This document shows positions 1-11,890 of a stretch of DNA of 64,000 bases, in pieces. A program made the position numbers and the translations under genes. Origin of the DNA: Lomentospora prolificans (lineage: Eukaryota; Ascomycota; Sordariomycetes; Microascales; Microascaceae); contig JARFXM010000004.1 in assembly GCA_029532625.1 (NCBI GenBank), positions 1,798,001-1,862,000 on the forward strand. The letters are read 5' to 3'. The notes beneath the pieces are model-generated. The model was not told the DNA's origin and searched no databases. It saw only the letters and a program-made list of their open reading frames with translations. How positions within the stretch are numbered: position 1 is the stretch's first letter; the number at the start of each line of letters is the position of its first letter.

Positions 1-209
1 ACGCCGAGGAAGCGATGATCCATGCACCCCTGTCACACAGACGGCGTCATTCAGACGAGGGAGTAACGCCGAGATCTACCATGGCAGGACTGACAGGGCC
101 GGGTCGGGGCATGAACCGAGTGTATGAGTGGAGGAATTACGTCGAGCCTGGTCCCCCAGAGGGTGACCAGACTGCTCCGGCTCCGGCTCGTCCGCGGTTA
201 CACTATTAA
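1..209 (+). CDS. 3' end of an unidentified gene (partial)
   Basis: A reading frame is open from the left edge of the window to a TAA at 207-209, giving about 68 residues. The tail is rich in Pro, Arg and Gly and contains a short, more structured stretch (NRVYEWRNYVEPGPPEGD). I do not recognise the family, and the start and any introns lie outside the window. It is followed by a T-rich 3' flank, as expected for a transcript end. The alternative is a chance open frame of about 200 bp, which cannot be excluded. Confidence 0.35.
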   Translation, partial: AEEAMIHAPLSHRRRHSDEGVTPRSTMAGLTGPGRGMNRVYEWRNYVEPGPPEGDQTAPAPARPRLHY

Positions 210-453
210 GGAAAGCCTAATGTTTTTTTTCCCTTTTTTATTTCTGAGTGTTCGGTCTTGTTTTTTTTTTTTTTTTTTTTTGGTTTGGTTTGGTTTGATT
301 TGAGTCCATCATGTCATCTCTTCTACCATCCATGTCTGTTATTCTAGTATGGGATGTAGTTGTTTACTCGGTGGTTTCTACAATAGTGCTCTGGGAAACA
401 AAGACTTTGTTCGGCAACGTCTTATTCATTCATTCATCTGATATTATATCTTG

Positions 454-485
<32 letters not shown>

Positions 486-2862
486 ATCTCTCTATCTTTC
501 TATCTATAGGGCAAGCCGACAGGGCTTTGTCTAGACCGTACTTGGGTGAAAGGTGTGTGGAAATGGTTCGATGTTGCGGTACCCATCAGGTCGATTAGTG
601 CCAAATCCTTCACCTTCCTTTTCCGAACCTATTCCGCTGGCTTGACTGGGGAGAGAGACACCCCGGTCCCCTGCCTCATGGGAAGGGGGAGGATGACAGA
701 TGGCAGATGGGATGCAAGTACAAGTATAGCTTTGTGGCAATGCCTTGCGACAGTGGAGCTTAGCGTCAATCCGCCCTCTTCCGTGCATCTATTTTTGTAG
801 AATCGTGAGTCTAAGCTATCTTTCTCTGTTTGGAACCACCACGCGCTTAGACATGGCGAAGGAACTAAAGGAAAAAGGAAAAAAAGAAAAAAAAAAGGCC
901 TTTGATCCTCTTTGCCTTTTATTTTTCGGGGGGTGGTTCCGAGCTTTCCCCTCCGCGTTCGCATACTCTCTTTACTTTGGATCGCCCAAGTTTCGTGTGG
1001 AGAGGGTTTTTCCCCTCTCAACCTGACCATCTAGATGCCCGTCATTGTTTTTCCCTTAGAGCGGCAGCTACTTCGTAGTCGCTCGCATTTTCGCTCGCTG
1101 TTGTTTGGCCTTTTATCATGCAAGTTTGATGAGCGATGCTCGTTAAGATTGATTTTGTCGGTTCTTACATTTGCTGGTTGCTCCTTCGGCGGTTGCTTCG
1201 GGACATTAATAATTTGCGTTTCCTTAAATAGACGTAGGAAATTCCACCAATTTTGTTGTTACTTGAGGCACCTCGCTTGGGGAGTTGCCAGCAGAGGCAC
1301 AGAGCCGGCTTTCTCTCTCACTCCAATGCTCTCCAATGCCAGCTGGCTTGTGAACCGAAAGGCGGACGGCCAGCTGGCCCATGGGTGCAGACCGCCAGCC
1401 AGCTTGTGTCGCTTGGGCACTTAATATGGAGTATTCTTGACGTATGATGATACTTGGAGGATACTTGCCAGCTCCGAGATCCCCCCCAGCTTCTGGACCG
1501 GGGAACGATTATTATCCTCGGATGGTGGGCATGGGCACCAGCCAGCCGGCGGAGATCGAAACACTGGGGGATTGATATTATGGTTGATACCCAGCCAGCA
1601 GTCCCAAAACAACCAGGGCCCGCGCCGAGCACGCGCTCGCTGGCACCTCAGCCTCGATGGCAATGTTTCAAATGCAGCGAGAGAGGGTCGCATCGTTGGA
1701 ACCCCTCCCCAATCATCTCGTCAGAACCAGCGGATATTAAGCCCAGAAACTGCGTCCGAACGTGCAGGAGCTTTGGAAACGTTTACCCTTGGTTATGCCC
1801 ATGCTCATCTTGTCGGCGCCAAAACATTTCTGGTTTTTTTTTACTAAAAAAAAAAAAAAAAGAAGAAAAGAAAAGAAAAGAAACGAGAAAAGACAAAAGA
1901 AAACACCAGGGGCCCGCGGAGGGTTTGTTCAAAACCGAAAAAAAAAAGTCCGACTTTCGGTGACAAGCCGGGGAGGAAATTGATTGAACCGCCTTTCGGT
2001 ACGCCTCGCTCTTTCGGGAGAGACAAAAACGAGCGAAAAGAATAAAGCGAGGGAGCTTGGCTTGAGTGAGCTAGCTCTCTCTCTCTCTCTGTCGAAGCGG
2101 GGGGGCGGCTGTACCGAGCGTATTTTCGCGGTATTTTGATTGACTTGATTTACAAAGAAAGTGAAGAGCGGAGCGAGGCGGGCGGCTGGGCGACTGGTGA
2201 TGTACTCGGAATAGCACGTTAGAGCTCAGAGATATTAATGAGAGAGCCAAGTGCCAAGCAAGGCGTTTTTTTTTTGGGGGGGGTCTTTTTCTTTTTCTTT
2301 TCCTTACCACCAGCCGGAACGGCGTATTAGTTGTTTTTAGGGTGTGGTTGCTTCGCGACAAGGGTGCTGTCTGAGGAGCGGCGTATGATGATGAGGAGGA
2401 GGAGGAGGAGGAGCAGCACCAGCACCAGCACCAGCAACAGTGGGCAATCTAAGCTTGGACATACAAAGGTAGGGGTCGGTCCCTTCATTTCGCTGTTATA
2501 TTCGGGGCGGAGCCGGGACTTCGGCCGTTAAGGTGGATTTCCTTGCTGGCTCATCGTTGCTAGCCGTTCCTTCGCTCTCGCATCAATTAGTTGCATGCCA
2601 AATATCGCTTGCTTGCTCCTTTTGTCGTCTGTTCCTTATAACCGCTTTCAAATTCAACAAAAGGATTTCAATAGCAATAGGTGTCAGAGCGGGGAAAAAA
2701 AAAAAAAAAAAAGAATAACAATAAGGGCAGCCCGTCCCTGGATATAGAGGGTCGGACTCAAATGATATATTATCGAAACGACGACTGATACTTTGTGGCA
2801 CACCAATCTGCTCGGGGCGCAGACAGCAAGCACAAACGCCTTTTGCCGCGTTTACGCATGAC
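210..2862. other. Intergenic, low-complexity-rich
   Basis: No convincing coding region. The stretch holds T-runs with TTTGG-like pentanucleotides (about 261-300), a CT/CTAT microsatellite (about 452-510), A-tracts (888-898, 1847-1861, 2696-2712), a CT tract (about 2076-2089), and a cluster of CCAGC/GCTGG words at about 1290-1620 including two palindromes. The short ORFs here have no coherent protein composition. The distal part is presumably promoter and 5' UTR of the DUF3433 gene. Confidence 0.6.
452..510. repeat. CT / CTAT microsatellite
   Basis: A nearly pure CT dinucleotide run grades into CTAT/CTTT tetranucleotides. It is simple-sequence DNA with no coding role visible. Confidence 0.8.
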
Positions 2863-5811
2863 ATGTCCCCATCGCAACCGCTCTACGAGGAGTCTCCCAG
2901 GACAATATACTGGGACACCGTACGCCCAGCAGCACCTCCCCCAAGGACTGCGACACCGCCGACTCCTGCTTCTTCTCATCCCACAGTCTCCCCGCTATCG
3001 ACGCCAGGTCCGGTGCCTGCCAGCACCCGGAGGAAACCCACGGCCGAACGGAGGCCTGTCTCGCCAATCACTGAGCACTATGGGGACGTCGGAGGGGAGG
3101 CGATCGAGCTGAGGGAGGCGGCCGCGGCCGGAGTGCCGTTTCTGGACATGGATGCGGTGCCGTACATGCCGATCACGACGACCAGGACGACCACTCGCCC
3201 TTGGGAGAGGCCGCGGATAGTGGAGCGTGTGTCTCGGGGGTTGGCCATCAGGAAGGAAGAGGGAGTTGCAAGGACGGAAACGGGGGGAACGGACGACGAT
3301 GGTGGGCCCGAACTGGGTGCGAATTGGAGGCCAGAGTATCTTACCAAGAGAGCTACAGGGGCCTTTGTGGCTATTTTTCTTGCCATCGTCATCATCATCG
3401 AGGTCCTCGCCGGTGTCGACGAGAATAGTAATGGGTTAGGAACGGCGAACCGGCGAGTCAAGGTGCTCTGGACGTACGGTCCGCCAGCTAGTAAGTAGGC
3501 ATTGGAGCACCTAACAACGCTCTCAGCAGCAGCTAACCTCGTCCAAGTAATAACCCTTGTCGCCGTATTGTGGAGTCGGGTTGAATTCCAAGCCCGCCGC
3601 TTTCTCCCCTGGATTCATCTCGCCGGAAAGGAAGGGCGCCCCGCACCGCGAGACGCATCCGAGACCCTGCTCCTCGATTACACCAACCTCTGGCTCCCGA
3701 AAGCCCTACTACTAGCCATCAAGCGCCGACACCTCCTTGTCCTATTTCCGATCCTAACGAGTATCCTCCTAGTGGTTCAGATCGTTCTATCTACAGGGTT
3801 CTTCGTCGTTCAAGAGCTAAGGACCCAATCAGGCGGAGACTCCGCTCTTCGCAGCCGGGCCGATGGCGAGCAACCAACAGCTATTGGCACAGTCGTGGTG
3901 GAAGAAAGACGGCTGCGTGTCGCGCTCGGCGTGGCCCATACCATGGCCGTCTCCTTTGTAATAATCGCCCTCCTGACGGGTTGGATGGCATTTTTGGTCC
4001 CGGCCCGAGGCATCACGCCAAAGAATCCAAACTCCCTCGCGTCCACCACCGTGCTTCTTAAAAGCAGCCCCGGCATCTTTGGCAGACTTCGACACGTTGA
4101 CCAGGGCAACGCAACGGCCGTAGTAGAGAGATTCGAAGGCCTATTTTACACCGAGATGGAGGATAATACCACCGTTCCACCCTATATGAAGCGATTTGTT
4201 TTCGGCTGCCTACCGGATACGAGGTCGCTCGAGGAGAAGAAGAGAAGCGTGAGCTGCGCCAAGAAGTCCATAAACGCAGACAACTATAGGCCCTTGGTTC
4301 TCCGTCCGCTAATTCGGATGATTGGCATGATTTTCACTATCGGCATGGCCGCTGCGCTCTGGGGCACTCTTTCCCATTCCAACAAGAATCAGGGTCTCGC
4401 CAACGTGGGCCACACACAGACGCAAGCTCCAGCTTGGACAATTTTCCCCGCAATCTTCTTCATGGTTCTTGCGATATACCTCTGGACCGTCGACTTCGAG
4501 ACCCGCCTGAGGGCTCCGTTCATGGACATTTTTACCGGGTCCGACTTTTGGCGCGGAATGACAACCACATACACTGATGAACTGGCACCGTTGACTTTAT
4601 ACAAAGCCGCTCTAAGGCGGAATTGGGGTGTACTCGTGACCAAGGCGGCCATGGTCCTTGCTGTATGGGGCCCAATTCTCGCCGCAGGACTGTTCTCGCC
4701 GGAAAGCGTTGGGAGGAGAACGACGATACAGATTTCGCAAACCGATTCGATTTCGGGCGGCGTCGATGCCGAAGCCTTCAATGAGGCCGAATTGCTCGCA
4801 AACTCGATTCTGAGCAAGCATTTTCCTTACCCATCGTGGACATATGAGGACGTGGTGCTTCCCACGGTTCAGTTGGTCAACATAACGCTAGCGGAGGACG
4901 AAAGCGTCGCGGCCACTTTGCCTGCTTACCGCGCTGAACTCTCATGCAAAGTGTTGAGACCAACCCTTGGCGATCAGTCCGACGTGGAATGCGATTATCT
5001 GGATCCTACTAGAAATATTACCTGTCTGAGCGACGGGAAGGGCCAGGGGAATAGCTTTTTCGGACACGCTGTAACGAATTGCAGGTCAAAGGCGACGAAC
5101 GAGACCTTTTCGGCCTTTATGCACTATCTTTGGGGTTCCTGCGACCCGAAAAATGGTCATACGACCCACAGGACGATACTATCCTGCGACGAGACAGTCT
5201 CCGAGTCGAGTGTCAACGTCATCTTACATGGCCCGTTGCTCGCACTTTCGGCGGTGCCTAGCACCGTCCCAAACACCAGTCGTGTAGCCGGGTTCACGCT
5301 CCCAGCGGAAAACATGTACAGCTTCTTAACCGCGGACACCGGTGCAACGAACGAAACCATGGAGACCTCTGGTTTTGACGCCTTCTTCCGCAACCTCTTG
5401 GTATCGCGATACGCCATCAGGTCGGCTCTCCTCGGCGCCGAGGACAGCATTTCAGCCGTCACCTCTGCCATCCAGAAGCAGCATGCGCTGATCCGAGCCC
5501 AGATCCTCTCCGCATCTCGCTCCCCGCTCGTAGAGCCGCAGACGCTGCAGGTGGAGGCCGTCAAACCCATCATGCGGCTCGTGCAAAAGCCCGTGCCGAC
5601 CTACATCCTCGGCAGTTTTCTCACTGTCATCTTCCTGCTCTCGGCGGCGAGCTGGTGGCTTGAGCCGAAGGACACTGTAGTTCCTGGATGCCCGGGGAGC
5701 ATTGCAGGGATTGCGGGGATGGTCGGATCGTGGAATGTGATTTCGAGGCTGCCTCAGGGCGTAGAATGGATGAGTGAGAAGCAGGTGGATCAGCTTTTCC
5801 GCGAGAGATAG
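2863..5811 (+). CDS. DUF3433-family multispanning membrane protein
   Basis: Two exons, 2863-3490 and 3548-5811, give 963 residues. The 57-bp intron has donor GTAAGT and a GCTAAC branch point, and it keeps phase; splicing joins LWTYGPPA to IITLVAVLWSRVEF, a junction typical of fungal DUF3433 proteins. The first 160 residues are Pro/Thr/Arg-rich and probably cytosolic. A membrane segment follows at about 167-185, and further hydrophobic segments appear around the two DUF3433 units (for example TSILLVVQIVLSTGFFV, FVIIALLTGWMAFLV and, near the C-terminus, YILGSFLTVIFLLSAASWW). Several NxT/NxS sequons lie in the hydrophilic region between them. The family is widespread in filamentous ascomycetes and its function is unknown. 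The ATG at 2863 is the first one compatible with the frame. Confidence 0.87.
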
Positions 5812-6255
5812 ATGCCGGGGAGCGCCGGATATAATAAGAGGGAAACAGTACAGAGCCACAAGTGAAAGAGGAACGAGTTACATGCAGCGCGAATATTCGT
5901 GCCTCTTCACTACCTTTCTATTGTTTTAGGCGTCTGGTTTGTGTTTATTGGTTTGGCAGCATAGAAGGCGTTCATAACGTGGGGAGACAGAGGGGCGGTT
6001 TATACCCTGAGTGACGCTAAGCATTACGAATACACCTAATTCGATTGATTACATTGACCGCCAACATGTGAAATTTGGAACGAAAGAGATAGTGCCCTTC
6101 ACGTATAGAAGGTGAATATTCGAAGCAAGTCTTCTAGTTATCAGAATAAGCTCGTCGGCTACCACAGACTTTCCATTGCTTCTGGATGGTTATTACTGCA
6201 TACAGAGTTACGCTGGCTTATATATCTAGCTGCCGAGGTAGCAACCAACAAGCAA
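5812..6255. other. Intergenic, 3' flank of DUF3433 gene
   Basis: About 440 bp between the DUF3433 stop codon and tRNA-Ala. I see no ORF or structured element of note. Confidence 0.6.
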
Positions 6256-6327
6256 GGGCGCATGGTTTAGTGGTATAATTCCTCTTTAGCATAGAGGCGG
6301 TCCCCGGTTCGATTCCGGGTGTGTCCA
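6256..6327 (+). tRNA. tRNA-Ala (anticodon AGC)
   Basis: A full cloverleaf can be drawn. The 7-bp acceptor stem pairs 6256-6262 with 6320-6326, discriminator base A at 6327. The anticodon stem CCTCT/AGAGG (6281-6285, 6293-6297) encloses loop TTAGCAT with anticodon AGC at 6288-6290. The T arm has stem CCCGG/CCGGG with loop TTCGATT. Positions 3 and 70 form G:U, the alanine identity element. No intron is present. A run of seven T follows at 6330-6336. Confidence 0.96.
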
Positions 6328-6329
6328 TC

Positions 6330-6336
6330 TTTTTTT
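6330..6336 (+). terminator. Pol III T-run terminator
   Basis: Seven consecutive T begin three bases after the tRNA-Ala(AGC) 3' end, the usual RNA polymerase III stop signal. Confidence 0.85.
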
Positions 6337-6833
6337 GTTTTCCCCTTAAATTCCCTGACGCTTCATTTTTTGCGTGATATCGATCCTTTTATTTTTATAA
6401 ATCGAACCCCCGACTACGATTCTGAATATATAATATTTGATAAGAGAATAACCATACCATTCATGCTGGCTTTCCGCTTGTCCAGACTTTTTTCTTCTCG
6501 TTGCTTCTTCTGGAATCAACTCGCTCCTGATTGGCCAAAGATCGGCATCGGTAAATCGTAATCCCGCGGTAGCTTCGGTCCAGTCACGGAGCCAGGGACG
6601 CAGGGGCGGAAATGCAAGGAAAAAGAAGGGAAAAATAAATATTGTGAACTTTCCAGAAGCTCTTGGAAATAAACGAAACTTCATCCTCAAATCTTTTTCC
6701 TTCTCCTAGCGCATTCCGCAAGCTTCAAAACGCCCACCCACCCACATCTTGCCCAATCGACCTCCTCATCCTCCGTTTCGCCTGTAGATCACGAAGCTTA
6801 CGCTTGTAATTTTACCCTTCTCATCCTTTCACA
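6337..6833. other. HSP10 upstream region
   Basis: About 500 bp between the tRNA and the HSP10 ATG. It holds the heat-shock element at 6646-6668 and CT-rich sequence toward the ATG that fits a fungal promoter and 5' leader. No gene is seen. Confidence 0.6.
6646..6668. promoter_or_regulatory. Heat-shock element upstream of HSP10
   Basis: The sequence GAActTTCcaGAA at 6646-6658 is a perfect three-unit HSE (alternating nGAAn/nTTCn every 5 bp). The array continues in register as gcTCTtgGAA, one imperfect and one perfect unit, giving five units with four exact. It lies about 166-188 bp upstream of the HSP10 ATG. Hsf1 binding to such arrays is the known control of Hsp10 genes; occupancy here is inferred. 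Confidence 0.8.
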
Positions 6834-7484
6834 ATGGTGAGTTATTCCATCTCGCGCATTCCGCAGGTTGGCCGTCAGAGCTCCCGCACCGTCCCACGAG
6901 CGCCCGGAAGCAATTGCACCGTCCAGGAGCTCCAAACATAAACCCCCGGCTGCCCGCAGCGGCCGCAACAACAAAGCCACAAAAGGCCAATGATCTAAAC
7001 GAGCCCCCGGCTAACGAGGAAACCAACCCGCCAAAACAAATAGTCTGCCCTCCGCTCCATCCGCTCTCTCGTCCCGCTCCTCGACCGCGTGCTCGTCCAG
7101 CGCGTCAAGGCCGAGACCAAGACCGCCTCGGGCATCTTCCTCCCCGAGTCCTCCGTCAAGGACCTCAACGAGGCCAAGGTCCTCGCCGTCGGCCCCGGCC
7201 AGCTCGACAAGGACGGCAAGAGGATCCCTATGGGCGTCGCTGCCGGCGATAGGGTCCTCATTCCCCAGTTCGGTGGCTCGCCCGTCAAGGTCGGTGAGGA
7301 GGAGTACACCCTCTTCCGTGACAGCGAGTAAGTCTCTTCTTCTTCTTCACTTGCTTTGCCTTGACCCAGTGCCACATCTCTGCTCTGCTTGAGGCCCACT
7401 GGATTGGACCGAGAAATGGAGGCGAAAAAACAGGAAACTAACGCAACATATAGAATCCTCGCCAAGATCAGCGAGCAGCAGTAA
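6834..7484 (+). CDS. hsp10: 10 kDa heat-shock protein, mitochondrial (Cpn10/GroES)
   Basis: Three exons, 6834-6836, 7044-7327 and 7454-7484, encode 105 residues. The first coding exon is only the ATG, followed at once by GTGAGT; intron 1 is 207 bp and intron 2 is 126 bp. The spliced protein begins MSALRSIRSLVPLLDRVLVQ and contains the Cpn10 signature region (VKAETKTASGIFLPES), the acidic loop segment LAVGPGQLDKDGK, and the C-terminal VKVGEEEYTLFRDSE followed by EILAKISEQQ. Length and order match fungal Hsp10. It is the lid of the matrix Hsp60 chaperonin and folds imported mitochondrial proteins. The upstream HSE implies heat induction. Confidence 0.95.
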
Positions 7485-8808
7485 ACCGATTTCCAAACCG
7501 TGCGTCATGAGGCTCGCCGGATATCTTGGGTGTGGAACGATATAAAGAAGTAACAATTTCTAATCCATCATCAAAACCAATGCATCTTGTACCATAACTT
7601 TGTACCACCAATACAATCCTAAAACAAAAAGAAAAAAGATTTCCATCACAGTCAATCAACATGCTTCCCCTTAGGGCAAGGGTTCTAGGACTTGATGTAC
7701 GACACGGCCGCCGCTTGGACAATGCTAGGAGCTTATATACGTGGACGGTGTTGAGGTTTATAGATTAGGGGGCATCTACCACTAGTTGCCAGCGATGCAT
7801 CGCGAAAGTATACGGTTCGTGGTCCCCTCTCCGAATGTGGAGAGAGAATCAGTTCCGCGATATACTTGCGCTTAATGACGAATCTCCACTCTTTATAAGG
7901 CGTTATTTTCGGCTATCTTCCCTTCACCAAAGTGACTTTCCTACTCTCGGGTTGATTTGCAAGTTTATCTATCCCTAACCAAGAAATCGATGCTCAGTGT
8001 CTAATCACTACATAAACAGGTGGCCAGCCGGGCTCAAGCCAAGCAGGCCAGCGACAGATTACATCACTTCACTAGTTTGGCGCCAATAGATCTTTCCACG
8101 CTCAACATGTCGATTACCACAAAAGCTGTCTCCGTCCATCGCCTCTATTATAGTATATCCATTAAGCCTCTAGCGTTTATACAAAGAAAAAGGTCTGGAG
8201 GAAAAGAAACAGAAAACAGCCCGGTCCCGATCAAGGAAAAAAGACATTCATAACGCTCTCCTCTCTTCTCTTCTCCTAACCCCAATCCTCTCGTAGCGAA
8301 ACCCCAAACTACCGGCTCCTCCAACTTATATAGAACGAGTAGCTTGCCTCGGAGGAAAGGAGAAAGGCTAAGGGGGAGAAGGAGACAATCATGGCGCTCC
8401 AACCAACCAACCTGCACCCTGCAAGAAAAATCCCGAATCAATCCGATTTTTGTTTCCATCCTATCGCTAGTCCCATCTATTGCGGCAGAAAATAAAAATA
8501 AAATAAAAAATAAAAAATAAAAATAAAGAACCCCCAATGTAATCCCGGATTCGGCATCCTCCTTTTCTTTCTTTTCAACCCAAAATCTATCGCCCGAACG
8601 CCAAGCGATAGGACCAAAAGCAAGAATAACCGTAGTGGCGATACTCAGAGAACAAAAAAGTATGGCGAGATGAAGTGGAAAGAGCGAAAAGGGAATAAAG
8701 AAGATTATACGGATGGAATGAACTGAGCGTCTTGGCTACCATTGACATTCATCGTCGGCAACACCATCTTCGTCGACATTTGCGGTCCGCAACACGTGAT
8801 GCAAGCTT
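7485..8808. other. Intergenic between convergent hsp10 and kinase
   Basis: About 1.3 kb separating two convergent gene ends. It contains an AAAAT-type repeat at about 8489-8527 and CT/GA-rich stretches. No supported gene is found, so it probably holds 3' UTRs. Confidence 0.6.
8489..8527. repeat. AAAAT-type microsatellite
   Basis: Imperfect tandem A4T/A5T units (aaaataaaaataaaataaaa and continuing). Simple-sequence DNA in the 3' flank of the kinase gene. Confidence 0.75.
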
Positions 8809-11800
8809 CTAGACTGCATTCTTCTTGGTAGAATCGGGGCTAGGGCCGGGAGGAGCCGCTTCAATCAAGGTGTGTGTGTGTCCGGGAGCGTGGATGACCT
8901 GCCCCATCTCCGTCTCTCGGCAAATGACGGTATCGGCAATCCACGTGTCGCGGATAATCTCCTCCATCTTGGCGCGCTTCTTGGGATCGGTCTCAAGCAT
9001 ACGCCAGATGATGTGTCGGGTCTCACGGGGAAGCTGGCGCAGGATCCTCCAGGGACCCGAAATCACCTCCCTCTTTTCTGCGCTTTCCGCACCCTGGGAC
9101 TGAGATCGCTGCTTGGCATCGCCGCTTGAGGCGCCGTCTCTACCACGAGCCTGACCATTCGGGCTTGGGGGGGTAGAGTCGGATCCGTTAGGCTTCTTGT
9201 TCAAGGTGGTGGATGACTTGGAATGGAGGAGGAGGTGCTTGGGGTCGTGGCCTGGTGACGGAGGTGACGTAAATAGTCGAAATGACTTGTCCTGAGCCGC
9301 GGCCGGAATTCTCCAGGGGAAGCGCTTGAGGGTCATGCAGCAGAAGATGATTGCTAGTGACCAAATGTCACTAGCTCGAGGATCATAGGCCTTGGTGTTA
9401 GGGTCGTATACCTCTGGGGCCATGTAAGGGTCGGAGCCAACAACACCTGATAATCATGTTAGCGGAGATGATGCAAAAGGGCGAAAGTGAAACATGGGAG
9501 CGACATACCCTCTGCGTACTGTATAGCGGTCTCGTGGGGGTACTGGAAGACATGGGCACTACCGAAATCGATGATCTTCATGATTCCCCCCTTGGTCACT
9601 ACCACATTATCGAGCTTCAGGTCGCGGTGAGCAACGCCACAGCTGTGAAGGTAAGTCACGCCGCTGAGCAACTGGAGCCAGCAGCATGTCACCTCTTCTC
9701 GCGACATCTTGCCCGACATGACGATCGAAAAGAGATCGTATGGCGCGAACTCCATGACCTGGAACCAACGGTCGCGGACCTCCACGATGTCCATTGTCTC
9801 AATGATATTGCTGTGATGGAGTGCAGAGGCGACGCAAAACTCCGCGGTGATCTTCTTAGTGTAGCGTCGCTTCGACTCGCGAGACTGCCTCTGGCGGAAT
9901 TCCTTGACGGCGAATACCCTACCATCATCGCGCTTCATGAGCATAACACTGCCGCCAGCGCCGGATCCTAACACTCGATCAATCTTTCCATATTTGGCCT
10001 CGAGGAGGTGGTCGTCGGAGAAAGGTGCAGTCTCCCTTGATGACACGGTAGGCGACTTCCTACCGGCCTTCTTACGCGAAGGTGGAGAGATTTCACGCTT
10101 GGACTCGCCAGAAACTGCTCGCTTGAAGAATCGCTTGAGAGTGGCAAAAGAACTGGTCTTGTGCTCCTTCCCAAATGATCTGGTAGAGTCAGTACGAGTT
10201 GCATCGTCGCCAGGCTTTAGGGAGGAACGAGTAGCCCCGCGTTTCTTCTCCAAGCCGTGCTGCTGTCCATGATGGTGTCCATGGTGGTGGCCGTGCGTGG
10301 AGGAGCTAGCGCCGGGCGACTCGGACCTGTCCTTGAATCGAAACCTGGGGCTCACGGACCGTTTGTGCGAGGGCTGTGCCTGCTGCCGCCGGTTCTTCGC
10401 AGAGTAGGGACCGTCGACATCGCCCGTAGCTGGGGTTACGGGTCGGGAGTAGAGCTCAGAAGCCCTGGATGGGCTGGCATCGCGGGAAACGCTTGCGGAA
10501 CCGCTATTTGAATCACCTCCGAGAGAGAAGATACCCTTTCGGTGCGACTTGTGAATATCGTAGCCGTCACCGGATTGCGCTCTTGGGCCCTGCTGAGGGT
10601 TGGCTTTGGGTCGGATCGCTACCGTCTTATCGGAATGGTCGTCGACGGAGGTTGAGTGCTGGGGAGTAATCATTTGGGGTTCTCGAAGGCCGTGGGTCTT
10701 CTCGGGGTCAGAGGAGAGTTGCTTATCCAGAAAGTCCGGATAGCCAGTTGTGCCTGAGGGGGTCAGTGGAGGGGATTGCATGGCTTGATGGGGGCGATTA
10801 GAGGCGTTGGGAGACATCATTTCCTCATGATGCGCCTTCGTAGGGCTGCCTTCGACTGATGTTGTCTAGCAAAAGGAATGACGTGTTAGCGAGGCACACC
10901 TCTGACATATATATCCCTTTGTAGTATAAAAAAAAAAGTGAAGAAATCGCCAAGAGCGCCAAGCAGCGTGCAGGGAAAAAGGGTGGAACCAAGCCACGCA
11001 ATAAGCATCGGAGATAAACCGAGGGGGGGTTTTAGAAGAACGAGAACAAGGGATGAAAGACAACATATGGACAAGGGTATTGAAAGGGAGACAAAAAAAG
11101 TTAGAAAGGAAGCAAGGCCCAATCGAGTATGCTCAAGAAACTCTAAGAGCAAAACAGAGGACTGTGGCGGAAAGTAGAATGGGGACGAAGGAAAATACGG
11201 CAAGTGGAAATAGCGACAGCACCGAAAGCACAAATTAGACTTTGTTTGGGTGCCAACTTACTCTCGACGCAGGCAAGGAGACGGGCTCGAAATGAAAGTG
11301 AGAAAGGCGGCGCTCCTTGGGAAATTCTCGCGGAAAATCGAATTGGCCGGGAGCTGGAGCTTGGATGGGAGCGGTGACTCTCGTAGTAGGGACGTCGTTG
11401 TTGACTACAACTGGTTCAATCTCTTCCACCGTGGGAGCGAAACGAACTGCATGGTGGTCTTGGGGAGCAGCGGGAGCTTGAGCGGCTGTCAAGGCTTTAT
11501 CAGAGGATCTGGAATCTAAATAGAAGAAACCCGAGCAGTTAGACAGGATAAGCACGGGACGGGCGAGTACTTTGGCTTTGAACTTTTCGGGTTTGGATCC
11601 CGTTGCGGGTACGGAAATAGATAGTGAGCGACGGAATAGCGTTGAGTGCGCGGTACATGGAGAGAGACATGGCCTATTCCACCCCCCCGCCCCCAAACCA
11701 TAAAAAAAAAAAAAAAAAAAAAAAAAGTCGTGCCTGTGCTCTGGTGTCTGGGATGCTTTGTGCTTGCTTCTGTTGCTCATGGAGGGGTGGATTTCATGCG

Positions 11801-11890
11801 CTGTGTGGCTGCGTCTAACTCCGAACGAAAGGCGAACAACGTGGGGTCGTTGTTGGCCCGGAAGGGTCGGAGAGATAGCGACTTACCCAT
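8809..11890 (-). CDS. Hal4/Sat4/Rtk1-type Ser/Thr protein kinase
   Basis: Four coding exons on the minus strand, 11890-11887, 11515-11262, 10865-9509 and 9446-8809, join in phase to 750 residues. The first exon is only ATGG, so the start rests on the splice GTAAGT...TTTAG, giving MDSRSSDKALTAAQ. Two introns are long (371 and 396 bp); the last is 62 bp. The N-terminal half is low-complexity and Ser-rich, with a His-rich patch at about 277-290. The kinase domain begins near residue 378: GSGAGGSV loop, catalytic Lys about 407 (FAVKEF), HRDLKLDN with Asp about 501, DFG about 519-521, then YMAPE. An insertion rich in Ser/Gly/Asn follows, then the C-lobe. The architecture fits fungal kinases that regulate nutrient and ion transporters. 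The exact subfamily (Hal4/Sat4, Rtk1 or Npr1-like) is not settled by eye. Confidence 0.85.
11701..11726. repeat. Poly-A tract in kinase intron 1
   Basis: About 26 A in a row inside the 371-bp first intron of the kinase gene (a T-run on the transcribed strand). Length may vary by sequencing slippage. Confidence 0.85.
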
